A stretch of DNA of 64,000 nt, from the NCBI RefSeq assembly GCF_003385955.1, contig NZ_QRDW01000002.1, forward strand, positions 124,001 to 188,000. Direction: 5' to 3'. Below the pieces are notes generated by a model. It was given only the letters and a program-made list of their open reading frames with translations, was not told where the DNA came from and made no database searches. A program made the translations under genes and the position numbers. Every line of letters begins with the position of its first letter. Within the stretch, counting starts at the first letter, position 1. Below are positions 45,164-54,162 of this stretch, piece by piece. This DNA is from Aestuariispira insulae. Lineage in GTDB: Bacteria; Pseudomonadota; Alphaproteobacteria; UBA8366; Aestuariispiraceae.

Positions 45164-45412
45164 ATGAGTGAAATTGTCAGAAATCAGAAACAACTGGGCC
45201 AGGTCTTACGGTTCCATAGGCAGAAAAAAGGTTTGAATCAGGCGGATGTTGCAACAAAAGCTAATCTGCGCCAGTCGACCATCTCTGACATTGAAAATGG
45301 GATTGGCGGCACGATCACGACCATCTGCGAGATCATGAGGGTGCTGGATATAGAGATGGAAATCCGCCCCAGAAGCAAACTGACCTCCGATGATCTTCTG
45401 GACATGCTGTGA
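45164..45412 (+). CDS. hipB: HipB antitoxin/repressor
   Basis: 82 residues. A helix-turn-helix of the XRE class spans about 12-65: 'LGQVLRFHRQKKGLNQADVA' in parts and 'LRQSTISDIENG'. As in HipBA systems it should neutralise the HipA kinase and repress the operon through the repeats upstream. The tail 'DDLLDML' is hydrophobic. Its TGA overlaps the hipA ATG by one base, so the two are translationally coupled. Confidence 0.9.
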   Translation: MSEIVRNQKQLGQVLRFHRQKKGLNQADVATKANLRQSTISDIENGIGGTITTICEIMRVLDIEMEIRPRSKLTSDDLLDML

Positions 45413-46707
45413 TGGGCCGGCGGCGTATCCACAGGCCGTTGAACGTGTTTCAGAACAACCGGCATGTGGGCCGTTTGGAAATGCTTCCGAACGGCGCGAC
45501 CAGTTTTGAATATGACCGTGCGTGGCTTGATCGTGAAAACGCGTTTCCGATCTCCCTTTCCCTGCCGCTGCAACATAGGAAATTCACCGGCAGGACAGTT
45601 CGGGCTGTTTTCGAAAACCTGTTGCCTGACAATGAACGGATCCTGACCCGGATTGCGGAGCGGGTCGGGGCCGGGGGACTTGATCCTTATCACCTGCTTT
45701 CCAGGATCGGCAGAGACTGTGTGGGGGCCCTTCAGTTCCTGCCTGATGGGGAGGATCCGGGACCGTTAAGGCCCCCTCAGGGTGAAGCGGTCAGTGAGGA
45801 AGACGTGGCCCGGATGATCCGAGACCTGGCCTTGCGTCCCCTGGGAATGGGGCCGGATGAACAGTTTCGCATATCGGTTGCCGGCGCCCAGGAAAAAACA
45901 TCATTATTGAAGATGGATGGGAAATGGTACCGCCCGTTGGGGGCATCCCCCACCACGCATATTCTAAAACCGCCCATTGGCAGATGGGATAACGGAATAG
46001 ATTTAAGCCATAGTGTGGAAAATGAGCATTTTTGCCTGACGGTTCTTGGGAAACTGGGCCTGCCGGTTGCAAAAACCGAAATCCAGTTCTTTGAAGATCA
46101 AAAAGTGCTGTCGGTCGAGCGTTTTGACCGGAAATATCGGGGGGATGGTACATTAATGCGGCTTCCGCAGGAAGATTGCTGCCAGGCTTTGGAGACACCG
46201 CCGACCAATAAATATCAGGTGGATGGCGGGCCAGGGGTTCCGGAAATCATGGAACTTTTGAAAGGAGGAGACGAGCCGGAAGGGGACCGGGCGGCATTCT
46301 TCCGCGCCATTCTTCTATTCTGGCTGATGGGGGCAACGGATGGACATGCAAAAAATTTCAGTATTTTTCTCATGCCGGGCGGGCGGTATCACCTGACACC
46401 GCTCTATGATGTGATATCGGTCCAACCCACCTTCGACCGTGGTGAGATTGAACGGCGGCATTTCCGGATGGCCATGCGATATGGGGAAAATAACCATTAC
46501 CGTATGGATGAGATCGTGGGCCGTCATTTGATCCAGACTGGGGAATCAGCCGGTCTGGGGAGGCTGGCCGCTTCGATCCTCGAAGAGGTCAAAGATCGTT
46601 TTGCAGGGGCGGTTGATGCCGCTATGAATGAGATGCCGAAAGGTTTTCCGGAGGAGATCCACAGATCGATCCGCCGGGGGGCGCTGGTTCGGCTGCAAAC
46701 AGCCTAA
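45412..46707 (+). CDS. hipA: HipA family serine/threonine kinase toxin
   Basis: 431 residues, full length. The N-terminal domain is followed by 'SVAGAQEKTSLL' (155-166) with the autophosphorylation-type Ser155, 'HILKPP' (183-188), the catalytic 'DGHAKN' (D310) and 'LYDVIS' with metal-binding D333. All key residues are present, so it is likely an active kinase. In E. coli HipA phosphorylates glutamyl-tRNA synthetase and causes dormancy. The start is ATG 45412 (GTG 45409 possible). The A+T-rich operator region upstream contrasts with neighbours and may mark horizontal transfer. Confidence 0.92.
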   Translation: MGRRRIHRPLNVFQNNRHVGRLEMLPNGATSFEYDRAWLDRENAFPISLSLPLQHRKFTGRTVRAVFENLLPDNERILTRIAERVGAGGLDPYHLLSRIGRDCVGALQFLPDGEDPGPLRPPQGEAVSEEDVARMIRDLALRPLGMGPDEQFRISVAGAQEKTSLLKMDGKWYRPLGASPTTHILKPPIGRWDNGIDLSHSVENEHFCLTVLGKLGLPVAKTEIQFFEDQKVLSVERFDRKYRGDGTLMRLPQEDCCQALETPPTNKYQVDGGPGVPEIMELLKGGDEPEGDRAAFFRAILLFWLMGATDGHAKNFSIFLMPGGRYHLTPLYDVISVQPTFDRGEIERRHFRMAMRYGENNHYRMDEIVGRHLIQTGESAGLGRLAASILEEVKDRFAGAVDAAMNEMPKGFPEEIHRSIRRGALVRLQTA

Positions 46708-46871
46708 GCCCATCTCTGGCCGTTACGGCAGATCAAGAACGAATTTTGATAAATGGGAATCTTCGTCCCGCTCGCCGGGTTATGACCGGGCGGAACAGCG
46801 TTCTGGCCGGATAATTGTTTGTGCCGACTTTAAGGGGATGTCAGGCTGGCGACAATGCGAGTGGAGAAGTT

Positions 46872-48086
46872 ATGACAGTCCCCCATCACAATGCGGCGCG
46901 CCGGTCTCAATTGACCTTGCCCGAGTTCATCGCGCTCTTTGCGCTGATCACCTCACTGACCGCACTCAGTATCGATACCATGCTTCCGGCTTTGCCGGTG
47001 ATTGGCGAGGCGCTGGGTCTGGTTGATATGCGTGATACCCAGCTGATCGTTTCCATGGTGATCCTGGGCATGGTGGCAGGCGAGCTTTTTGCCGGTCCTT
47101 TGTCCGATGCGCTGGGGCGGCGACCGGTGATCCTGGCCGGGATCGCGGTTTATTGCCTGGGCGCGGTGCTGGCCATGGTTGCCCAGTCGATCGAGATGCT
47201 TTTGTTTGCGCGCTTCATCCAGGGGATCGGGGTGTCGGGGCCGAAGATAGCCTCGCGCGCCCTGATCCGGGACCGGTTTGAAGGTGACGGCATGGCGCGG
47301 ATCATGTCGCTGATCATCATGATTTTTATCCTGGTCCCGGCCATTGCCCCGGCCCTGGGTCAGGTGATTCTGCTGGTGGCGGACTGGCGGGCGATCTTTC
47401 TGGTATTCCTGATCCTGGGCGCGGTCGTGGCCGTCTGGTTCGGCCTGCGCCAGGAAGAGACTTTGCCACAGTCGGCTAGGCGGCCGTTTCGACCTATGAC
47501 GATCCTGAAGGATGCAGGCGGATTGCTGGGGCATCGCATTGTTATGGCCTATACGCTGTCTGCGGGCCTGATCTTCGGCTCCCTGCTTTTGTTTTTAAGC
47601 ACCGCTCCCCATGTTTTCCGGGATCTATACGGGATAGAGGAAAATTTCCCCATCTATTTTGCCGCCCTGGCGCTGGGTATCGGTTTTGCCGGCATGGTGA
47701 ACAGCAAGCTGGTCCTGCGCGTAGGCGCGAGACGGCTGAGCCTGATCGCGCTCGTCAATCAGATCATATGCGGTTCCGTCCTGCTCTGGCTGGGCCAGGC
47801 CCATGGCGGGGTGCCGCCGCTTTCAGCCTTCATGATCCTGATGTTCCTGCTGTTTGCCGGGTTGGGCTGCCTGTTTGGCAATCTCAACGCGTTGGCCATG
47901 CGGCCATTGGGTCACATGGCAGGATTGGGCGCATCTTTCATCGCCAGTTTTTCCAGCATCATGGCTTTTTTGACCGCGACCCTGATCGGGCGGTTTTATG
48001 ACGGCACGGTTTGGCCCTTGGCGGCCGGGTTCCTGGGAACATCAATCCTGGCCCTGATTGCCATGCGGGTCGGCCGGCATTCCTGA
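46872..48086 (+). CDS. Bcr/CflA family drug-resistance MFS transporter
   Basis: 404 residues and 12 likely membrane spans. Signatures are 'ALSIDTMLPALPVIGEALG' in span 1, 'GPLSDALGRRPVILAG' as the loop 2-3 motif and 'GVSGPKIASRALIRDRFEG' in parts. Drug:H+ antiporters of this family export bicyclomycin, chloramphenicol or peptides; the substrate cannot be told. ATG 46872 has GGAG five bases upstream. It is convergent to the DEAD-box helicase. Confidence 0.9.
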   Translation: MTVPHHNAARRSQLTLPEFIALFALITSLTALSIDTMLPALPVIGEALGLVDMRDTQLIVSMVILGMVAGELFAGPLSDALGRRPVILAGIAVYCLGAVLAMVAQSIEMLLFARFIQGIGVSGPKIASRALIRDRFEGDGMARIMSLIIMIFILVPAIAPALGQVILLVADWRAIFLVFLILGAVVAVWFGLRQEETLPQSARRPFRPMTILKDAGGLLGHRIVMAYTLSAGLIFGSLLLFLSTAPHVFRDLYGIEENFPIYFAALALGIGFAGMVNSKLVLRVGARRLSLIALVNQIICGSVLLWLGQAHGGVPPLSAFMILMFLLFAGLGCLFGNLNALAMRPLGHMAGLGASFIASFSSIMAFLTATLIGRFYDGTVWPLAAGFLGTSILALIAMRVGRHS

Positions 48087-48098
48087 ATGGTCGAAGAT

Positions 48099-48125
48099 TT
48101 CCCCCGAGGTCTAACCCCGGGGGAA
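48099..48125. terminator. Hairpin between convergent genes
   Basis: TTCCCCCG (48099-48106) and CGGGGGAA (48118-48125) pair perfectly around eleven bases. No clean T tract follows, so strength is uncertain. Confidence 0.55.
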
Positions 48126-48135
48126 GCGATGATTT

Positions 48136-49638
48136 TTATGCGCCGGTGCTTTGTTGGCGCGGGCGGCGTTTCTTATTGGCATTATTCAGCATGCGGGAAA
48201 GACCCGCGCTGTCGCCTTCGGAACCGGGGCGCTGTTCGCCCTGGTGCTTTTGGTTCCGGTTGCGGCGCGGCTTGCTGCCGGCCGGTTTCTGGGGCTTGTT
48301 GCCGCCGCTGTCAGGGCGTGCAGCCTGGTTGCGCGCGCCTTGGCCCTGTGTTTTCTGACCCTGTGCGCTCTGGCCCTGGCCATTTTGGCCACCGCGGCTG
48401 TTGCGCTTGCGGCCACGGCTGCGGCGGCGTTTTGGTTGCTGGCCATCTTCTTGGGGTTTGGACTCCGCACCCGTTTCGTTCGCGGCGGGGGCAGAACGGG
48501 CCGGCAGATCCGCCAGGTCAATCTGGGAAACGGTCAGGCCGATGCCGGTGAGGCGTTCAATCCGCTTTAGCAAGTCTTTTTCCGTCGGATCACAAAGGGT
48601 GAATGCAATGCCGCTCTTGCCCGCCCGGGCGGTACGGCCAATGCGGTGGACATAAACTTCCGGCACGTCCGGCAGGTCGAAATTCACCACATGGGAGACA
48701 TCGTCGATATCGATGCCGCGGGCGGCGATATCGGTGGCCACCAGGATATTCAGCTTGCCGTCACGGAAGCCATTGATGGTGTTCTGTCGCGCATTCTGGC
48801 TTTTGTTGCCATGAATAGCGGCGGATTTCAGGCCGGCTTTTTCCAGGAATTGCGACAGTTTGCTGGCACCATGTTTGGTGCGGGAAAAAACAATCGCGCG
48901 TTCGAGGTCATCATCACCCAGCAGGCTGAGCAGCGCGCGTTTCTTATCCGCTTTCGGCAGATGGATCACTTTCTGGTCGATCCGCTCGATCGGTTTGGAA
49001 ACCGGAGCCACGGCAATTTCCACCGGGTTTTTTACAAACTGGTTTGCCAGTTTGCGGATCTCTTCCGGCATGGTGGCTGACAACAGCACGGTCTGGCGGC
49101 GCTGCGGCAGTTTTTTCAGGATGCGGCGGATGGCCGGCACAAAACCGAAATCCAGCATCTGGTCGGCTTCGTCCAGCACCACGCAGCGGGTTTCATCCAG
49201 GCGGATGTCGCCCGAGGACTGGAGGTCTTCCAGGCGGCCGGGGGTGGCGACCAGGATGTCGACACCTTTTTTCATCTGCTGGATCTGGGGATTGGCGGAA
49301 ACCCCGCCGATCACCATGGCAACGCTGGCCTTCATATGACGGCTGTAGATCTTGATATTGTCGACAATCTGGACCGCCAGCTCACGGGTCGGAACCAGGA
49401 TCAGCGTGCCACAGGCCTTGGCACTTGGACGCGCCGCGCCGTTGGCAATCTGCTGCAGCAAGGGCAGCACGAAAGAGGCGGTTTTGCCGGTGCCGGTCTG
49501 AGCGGTGCCCAGGATATTGCGGCCCTGGCTCATAGGCGGCACAACTTCAGCCTGGATCGGGGTCGGATTCTCATAGCCCGCTTCATTCAGGGCGCGCAGG
49601 ATGTCGGCGTTGAGGCCGAGGTCTTTGAATGTGGTCAA
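48136..49638 (-). CDS. DEAD-box RNA helicase (RhlE type)
   Basis: 500 residues with a TTG start at 49638 (no ATG is possible; 'TTFKDLGL' is the normal opening). Motifs: Q motif PTPIQ, AQTGTGKT, PTRELA, TPGR, DEAD, SAT and HRIGRTARAG. It unwinds structured RNA in ribosome assembly or RNA decay. The C-terminal 120 residues are a low-complexity Gln/Gly/Arg/Lys tail with repeated GQ and SRGRKR, the RNA-binding extension usual for RhlE. The closest named relatives are rhlE genes, but paralogues are common, so no symbol is given. Confidence 0.92.
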   Translation of the reverse strand: MTTFKDLGLNADILRALNEAGYENPTPIQAEVVPPMSQGRNILGTAQTGTGKTASFVLPLLQQIANGAARPSAKACGTLILVPTRELAVQIVDNIKIYSRHMKASVAMVIGGVSANPQIQQMKKGVDILVATPGRLEDLQSSGDIRLDETRCVVLDEADQMLDFGFVPAIRRILKKLPQRRQTVLLSATMPEEIRKLANQFVKNPVEIAVAPVSKPIERIDQKVIHLPKADKKRALLSLLGDDDLERAIVFSRTKHGASKLSQFLEKAGLKSAAIHGNKSQNARQNTINGFRDGKLNILVATDIAARGIDIDDVSHVVNFDLPDVPEVYVHRIGRTARAGKSGIAFTLCDPTEKDLLKRIERLTGIGLTVSQIDLADLPARSAPAANETGAESKPQEDGQQPKRRRSRGRKRNSRGGQNGQGQSAQGQKTQGQGARNQAARPDSGGNKPQKPAGSKPRRNRNQKHQGEQRPGSEGDSAGLSRMLNNANKKRRPRQQSTGA

Positions 49639-49947
49639 TCGATATCTCTTATAAAATCAGGTCGGCGGCCGCAAAAAGCGCGGTCTTGCCTGCACCAGGC
49701 GGCGGGCCGATGGTTTTCAACGTTTGTGTTGAGGAATGGCGAGCCAGCGGAGATCAGCTTCCGGGGTTCATGTTTCCCTGGCCGGTTCGGCCCAATCGGG
49801 AGACTTGTCGTTCGGCAACGATCCATCCGGACGGTCGCTCGCGTCAGGGCCTGCTAACGGGTTTGCCATTATCTACGCACAGGCTGCCTGTAAAGCGCAA
49901 AGACCATATCTGTTGTTGGAAAGCAAGATAATAATATTTCAAGGGGG

Positions 49948-50163
49948 TCAGTCCTGGCTGGTGGTGCTGCCATCCGCCCCACCAGGTTGGTCACTGGCAT
50001 GGGATTGGATATAGGATTCCAGATCTTTCTGCGCCACCCGCCATTCACGGCCGAATTTATAGGCACGCAACTGACCGTTATTGATCCAGCTGCGGATTGT
50101 GCTTTCCTTGATCTTCAAAAGCTCTGCCACTTCGTGCAGGGTGAGCATGGGTTTGGATAACAT
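49948..50163 (-). CDS. Excisionase-family helix-turn-helix protein
   Basis: 71 residues. 'MLTLHEVAELLKIKESTIRS' then 'WINNGQLRAYKFGREWRV' in parts and 'DLESYIQ' form the winged helix of the excisionase/MerR-like HTH_17 domain that binds DNA. A short polar tail ends it. Such genes occur in mobile elements and as stand-alone regulators. No integrase is near, so a house regulator is equally likely. It is divergent from nhaA, 120 bases away, and could control it. Confidence 0.8.
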   Translation of the reverse strand: MLSKPMLTLHEVAELLKIKESTIRSWINNGQLRAYKFGREWRVAQKDLESYIQSHASDQPGGADGSTTSQD

Positions 50164-50283
50164 GGTAATATACGCTTTTATGTCGGTTTTTATCGGTTTG
50201 AAGCGGTTGAAATCTGTTTCCGAGGGTTTATATAGGCATAAATTGATTTGACTTCAATAAAAGCCAAATAGTTAGGGAAAAGA

Positions 50284-51468
50284 ATGCTGGGCAAATTGAA
50301 ACTGAGCGGCGATACGGTCGCCGGCATGGCGCTAATGCTGGCGGCGGTAGCGGCCATGCTTATGGAAAATTCACCCTTTTCCGGACTGTATGACAAATTT
50401 CTGAGCACGGTGGTTAATGTGTCCGCAGGTGGTGCCGGAATCGAAAAGCCCCTGCTGCTTTGGATCAATGACGGCATGATGGCGGTTTTCTTCCTACTGG
50501 TCGCGCTTGAGATCAAGCGGGAGTTTCTGGAAGGCAAACTGTCGACGGTGAAAGATGCCATGCTGCCGGCGATTGCTGCTGTCGGCGGTATGGTTGTGCC
50601 AGCATTGATCTATTATGGACTGAACTCGGGCAATCCGGATGTCATCAATGGCTGGGCCATTCCTGCGGCGACGGATATTGCCTTCGTGGTCGGGATTCTG
50701 GCCCTATTTGGCAAACGGGTCCCACCGGCCCTAAAGATTTTCCTGCTGGCGCTGGCGATCCTGGATGACCTGGGCGCGATTGTCATTATTGCCCTGTTTT
50801 ACACCGCCAACCTGTCGCCGGTTGCGCTGGGCCTGGCCGGGCTGGGCCTGCTGATCCTGCTGGCCTTCAACCGGTTTGGGGTGACACGGATCTCGCCCTA
50901 TGTCCTGGTCGGTGTGGTGGTCTGGGTCTGTGTTCTGAAATCCGGTGTGCATGCCACGCTGGCCGGGGTAATGGTCGGGCTGTGCATTCCGCTGCGCCGG
51001 ACCAACCGGTACGAGGCCTCGCCCCTGAAGGTTATGGAGCACGGCCTGCACCCATATGTGATGTTCCTGATCATGCCGGTCTTTGCCTTTGCCAATGCGG
51101 GTGTGTCGCTGGAAGGCTTTACCCTGGACCGTTTGGCAGACCCGATTCCGCTGGGCATCTCAGCCGGCCTGTTCCTGGGCAAGCAGATCGGTATTTTTGG
51201 CGCAGTGGCCATTGCGGTGATGCTGGGTGTTGCCAGCCTGCCGAAAGATGTGAACTGGGCCCAGCTCTATGGTGCCTCCCTGCTGGCGGGTATCGGTTTC
51301 ACCATGAGTCTCTTCATCGGCACTTTGGCCTTCAGTGACATTTCCTATCAGGCGGATGTCAGGATCGGGGTATTGGGCGGGTCGATCCTGTCCGCGGTGA
51401 TCGGCTATCTGGTACTGCATTTCACCCTGCCGAAAAAAGCGACGCTGGAGGCCACCAAGCCAGCGTGA
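50284..51468 (+). CDS. nhaA: Na+/H+ antiporter NhaA
   Basis: 394 residues with about 12 membrane spans. It exchanges Na+ for H+ across the inner membrane. The transport aspartates are D131 in ATDIAF and D161-D162 in AILDDLGA, matching the E. coli D133 and D163-D164 pair. 'INDGMMAVFFLLVALEIKRE' in parts is the family start of span 2. The ATG at 50284 has GGGAAAAG upstream. It suits a sodium-rich habitat, together with the sodium channel at 55 kb. Confidence 0.96.
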   Translation: MLGKLKLSGDTVAGMALMLAAVAAMLMENSPFSGLYDKFLSTVVNVSAGGAGIEKPLLLWINDGMMAVFFLLVALEIKREFLEGKLSTVKDAMLPAIAAVGGMVVPALIYYGLNSGNPDVINGWAIPAATDIAFVVGILALFGKRVPPALKIFLLALAILDDLGAIVIIALFYTANLSPVALGLAGLGLLILLAFNRFGVTRISPYVLVGVVVWVCVLKSGVHATLAGVMVGLCIPLRRTNRYEASPLKVMEHGLHPYVMFLIMPVFAFANAGVSLEGFTLDRLADPIPLGISAGLFLGKQIGIFGAVAIAVMLGVASLPKDVNWAQLYGASLLAGIGFTMSLFIGTLAFSDISYQADVRIGVLGGSILSAVIGYLVLHFTLPKKATLEATKPA

Positions 51469-51616
51469 CTGTGACGGCGGGAAAGCTGTCGAAGAATCTT
51501 ACAAATATGTTACGAATGCCAGCGGGTTTCCTAATAAGCATCTGATGTTTATCGAGGAAATTCGCTGGCATACTCGTTGCAATTATTCCCCTAATGAATT
51601 TTTTCGTGGGATTTCC

Positions 51617-51700
51617 ATGAAGAAACTGACGGCGTTATGTGCCTTGTTCGGGCTGCTGTTGTTTGCATCCGCCGCACAGGCCCGGCAACGTCGGAAGTAA
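51617..51700 (+). CDS. Tiny secreted peptide (signal peptide plus basic tail)
   Basis: 27 residues: 'MKKLTALCALFGLLLFA' then 'SAAQA' and 'RQRRK'. Practically the whole frame is a textbook Sec signal with an AxA site, leaving a five-residue basic remnant. GTGGGA lies before the ATG, and a strong terminator starts 60 bases after the stop. It could be a decayed gene, a leader peptide or a real peptide. Confidence 0.45.
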   Translation: MKKLTALCALFGLLLFASAAQARQRRK

Positions 51701-51760
51701 ACCAGTCGATAGCGCCCTGCATTGCATGCTGGTTTCTGAGGGGCAGAAACGGCAGGAAAA

Positions 51761-51791
51761 CCCCCGCGGTCCAGGATCGCGGGGGTTTTTT
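51761..51791 (+). terminator. Strong intrinsic terminator
   Basis: CCCCCGCG (51761-51768) and CGCGGGGG (51778-51785) pair perfectly and T6 follows. It ends the unit that holds nhaA and/or the 27-residue peptide. Confidence 0.9.
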
Positions 51792-51807
51792 GCGATCTAG
51801 TGCGTGA

Positions 51808-52815
51808 TCAGGAGATTTCCGAGGTCACAATCGCCGGGGCGGGCGTGTCTGTGGTCAGCTTGTCGGCGGCGTCAAAGGCATTGGCACTGCTTTGTGCAGT
51901 GATGCTGCCATCCTCATAAGGGGTGGGGCCGGCAAACTGGACCGCGGTATTGGAGGGAACGCGGCGGGTTTCCTCACCGGAAGCGGACGCGTTCTGAGCC
52001 TCGTTGCGAGCCTTTGCCTCGGCACGGCTTTCCGCCAACTTGGCGTCGGCCTCCTCACGGTTCGCCTCGGCGCGTTCCTGCAACTGCTGGGCCCGCAGCT
52101 GGGCTTGCGCCTGGGTGATGCCGTTGGAGGCTTTACTGGCAATGGCGCGGTCCTGGGTGGAAGGTTCGGCAGGGGCCAGCGCCGCATTTTTCACGATGGA
52201 TAACTTGCGGATGGTGGCTTCAGGATTGCCGGCAATAGGCGTATCGTTGAAGGAAACTTCGCCGCTGATCGCATATTGGCGGTTATCGGGGCCGGTCTCA
52301 AATTCATAAGAAGGGCTGCCGGCATATTGGCCGCCGACCCGCACATGAGCCTCTTCATTCAAGCGTACCTGACTATCCTGCAGGCTAAGCTGTCGGATGC
52401 GGGCGAGATCCGCTTCTGTCAATTGAGCGAGATCGGTTGGCGCATTGTCTTTCTTGCCATCCTCTTGAGCGTCTGATTTGGCATCTTGCGCATCTGCGGT
52501 GCTGCCGCCTTCCGCCGCCTCGGGATCTTTCGGCTGGTTTTCTTCCAAGCTGGCCAGAAGCGTATCGAGTGACAGCAGGGCAGTATTGGTCGACTGGCTG
52601 GCGGTTTGCAGCTTTGTGGTTTCGGCGGAGGTACTGACACCGCTGCTGGTGTTTTTTTCGGTGGTTTTGTCCTGGCTGGTCCGGCTTGAGGTCGCACCTG
52701 TAGTCGCCGCCACGGTTTGTGACGCCGACGAAATCAAATTCGTGCTGCCGATCGCTTCTGTCACGGTTCCGGCCTTCTGCCGCTTGTTCTTCTGTTGCAA
52801 GCCCCGATTATTCAT
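51808..52815 (-). CDS. SprA-related protein with altered zinc motif
   Basis: 335 residues. The first 130 residues are Ser/Thr/Ala/Gln-rich and disordered-looking. The core 'LSLQDSQVRLNEEAHVRVGG' (143-162) followed by 'SYEFETGPDNRQYAISGEVS' in parts is the SprA-related domain (PF12118, described as a putative metalloprotease). In the relatives I know the motif reads HExxH; here it is N153-E-E-A-H157, so a zinc ligand is lost. A helical Ala/Glu/Arg segment lies at about 235-280. No signal peptide. Probably non-catalytic or differently tuned. The call depends on memory of the family. Confidence 0.72.
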   Translation of the reverse strand: MNNRGLQQKNKRQKAGTVTEAIGSTNLISSASQTVAATTGATSSRTSQDKTTEKNTSSGVSTSAETTKLQTASQSTNTALLSLDTLLASLEENQPKDPEAAEGGSTADAQDAKSDAQEDGKKDNAPTDLAQLTEADLARIRQLSLQDSQVRLNEEAHVRVGGQYAGSPSYEFETGPDNRQYAISGEVSFNDTPIAGNPEATIRKLSIVKNAALAPAEPSTQDRAIASKASNGITQAQAQLRAQQLQERAEANREEADAKLAESRAEAKARNEAQNASASGEETRRVPSNTAVQFAGPTPYEDGSITAQSSANAFDAADKLTTDTPAPAIVTSEIS

Positions 52816-53083
52816 TGCGGAACCGGTTCTGCTTCTGCAGGGGCATCCGCGTAAATCAATGGCTTAACTGCATATGAAGATAGCATATCCTGGTTGGGAT
52901 TTTAAGAACTGAATCCCCGTAAAGCGGATGAGAAGCGGGAAAAAGCATCCGGCTATTACCTTATAAATAGAAACTGGTTTCCTGGATAAACTCTATGGTG
53001 GATTTGAAGTCCGGCCTTGACCTTCCATCAGGGGGAAGCTGTAGGAGAGGTGGCATTGTAAGACGAGATCGGATAAATGGGAT

Positions 53084-54160
53084 ATGGCACGGAAAATTCA
53101 CCTGGCGCTGGCGCTGTCCTTTGGCGTGCTGTTCACGGTTTTGGGGCTGAGCGGGACAATATTGGTGTTTCGCGCCGAAATCCGGCAGTCGGCCGAGCCG
53201 CATATGCCGGAAGATTATCTGGATCGCAATGAACAGTCCTTATCCGCCATCTTAGACGCGTTGGCATCGGACTATCCCGAATTGGCGCTACGCAGCCTGA
53301 CACTGCCGGGCAACCCCCGATCCTATTACCGCGTGGTCATCCGTTATCAAGATGGGACGGAAAAGCGGCAAGCCCGTCTGTTCCTGGACCCGTTGAGTGG
53401 CAAAGCGATGGAACAGGACCCATTTCACAGCGGTTTTGAACGTGCGGTCTATGCACTCCATGCCACCTATTTCTGGTCCGGCGGCGGGGTTTATCTGGTC
53501 GGTTTCACCGGGCTCGGGATCCTGGCACTGATCGGGGCCGGCCTGTTCCTGGCCTCGCCGAAGCGGGGTGGTTTCCATAAAGTCTTTGTGCTTTCAAGCC
53601 GGTTGCGTGGGCGCGCATTCAGCAACGGCCTGCACCGGGTGTCGGGGATGTATCTGGGCCTGTTTTTTCTGCTGGTGACGGTGACGGGCATCCTGCTGGC
53701 ATTCCGGGCCGATCTGTTGGATCCGTTCCAGGAAGAGATGATGCAAAACCAGGTCTTGGAATCAGACCAGCTGACGGGCCGTTGTTTTGCCGCCGGGAGC
53801 CCGGAACGCATCCTGATGCAGGCGGAAGCCGTTTTCCCGGAGGCCGAGGTGACTTTTGTGCATTGGCCTAGACGGGCGGCGCAACCGGTTTTGGTTACGC
53901 TGCGTCACAAGGCAGAACTGGCGTCACCGTTGGGGTTGAGCCAAGTAGCCCTGGATCAGGATTGTCTGCGGCCCGTTTGGTGGCGGGACGGGCGGGAGGC
54001 CTCGGTCCGGCAGCTGCTGACCGAATGGGTCATGGCACTGCATAACGGCCAGGCCTTTGGCATGGCTGGAAGGCTTATATATGCGGTTCTGGCGGCCAGC
54101 CCGCTGCTGTTCCTGGTGACGGGGGTGGTATGCTGGCGCGGCCGACCGAGGCGGCGCTGA
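53084..54160 (+). CDS. PepSY-associated TM domain protein
   Basis: 358 residues with four hydrophobic spans (about 8-30, 135-157, 185-208, 335-355), and periplasmic loops between. 'LFTVLGLSGTILVFRAEI' and 'NGLHRVSGMYLGLFFLLVTVTG' in parts are hallmarks of the PepSY_TM family that includes iron-uptake-linked reductases. No haem ligand pattern is certain. It may act in iron or copper metabolism, but no siderophore genes are near. Its stop lies two bases from that of the convergent PAS-like gene. Confidence 0.85.
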   Translation: MARKIHLALALSFGVLFTVLGLSGTILVFRAEIRQSAEPHMPEDYLDRNEQSLSAILDALASDYPELALRSLTLPGNPRSYYRVVIRYQDGTEKRQARLFLDPLSGKAMEQDPFHSGFERAVYALHATYFWSGGGVYLVGFTGLGILALIGAGLFLASPKRGGFHKVFVLSSRLRGRAFSNGLHRVSGMYLGLFFLLVTVTGILLAFRADLLDPFQEEMMQNQVLESDQLTGRCFAAGSPERILMQAEAVFPEAEVTFVHWPRRAAQPVLVTLRHKAELASPLGLSQVALDQDCLRPVWWRDGREASVRQLLTEWVMALHNGQAFGMAGRLIYAVLAASPLLFLVTGVVCWRGRPRRR

Positions 54161-54162
54161 CG

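Noticed and set aside
48150-48500. Low-complexity DNA at the helicase gene end
   Set aside because: It encodes the Gln/Gly/Arg-rich tail usual for RhlE proteins, not an independent repeat element.
49948-50163. Excisionase as sign of an integrated element at 50 kb
   Set aside because: No integrase, attachment repeat or other mobile gene is near; the fold is also common in ordinary regulators.
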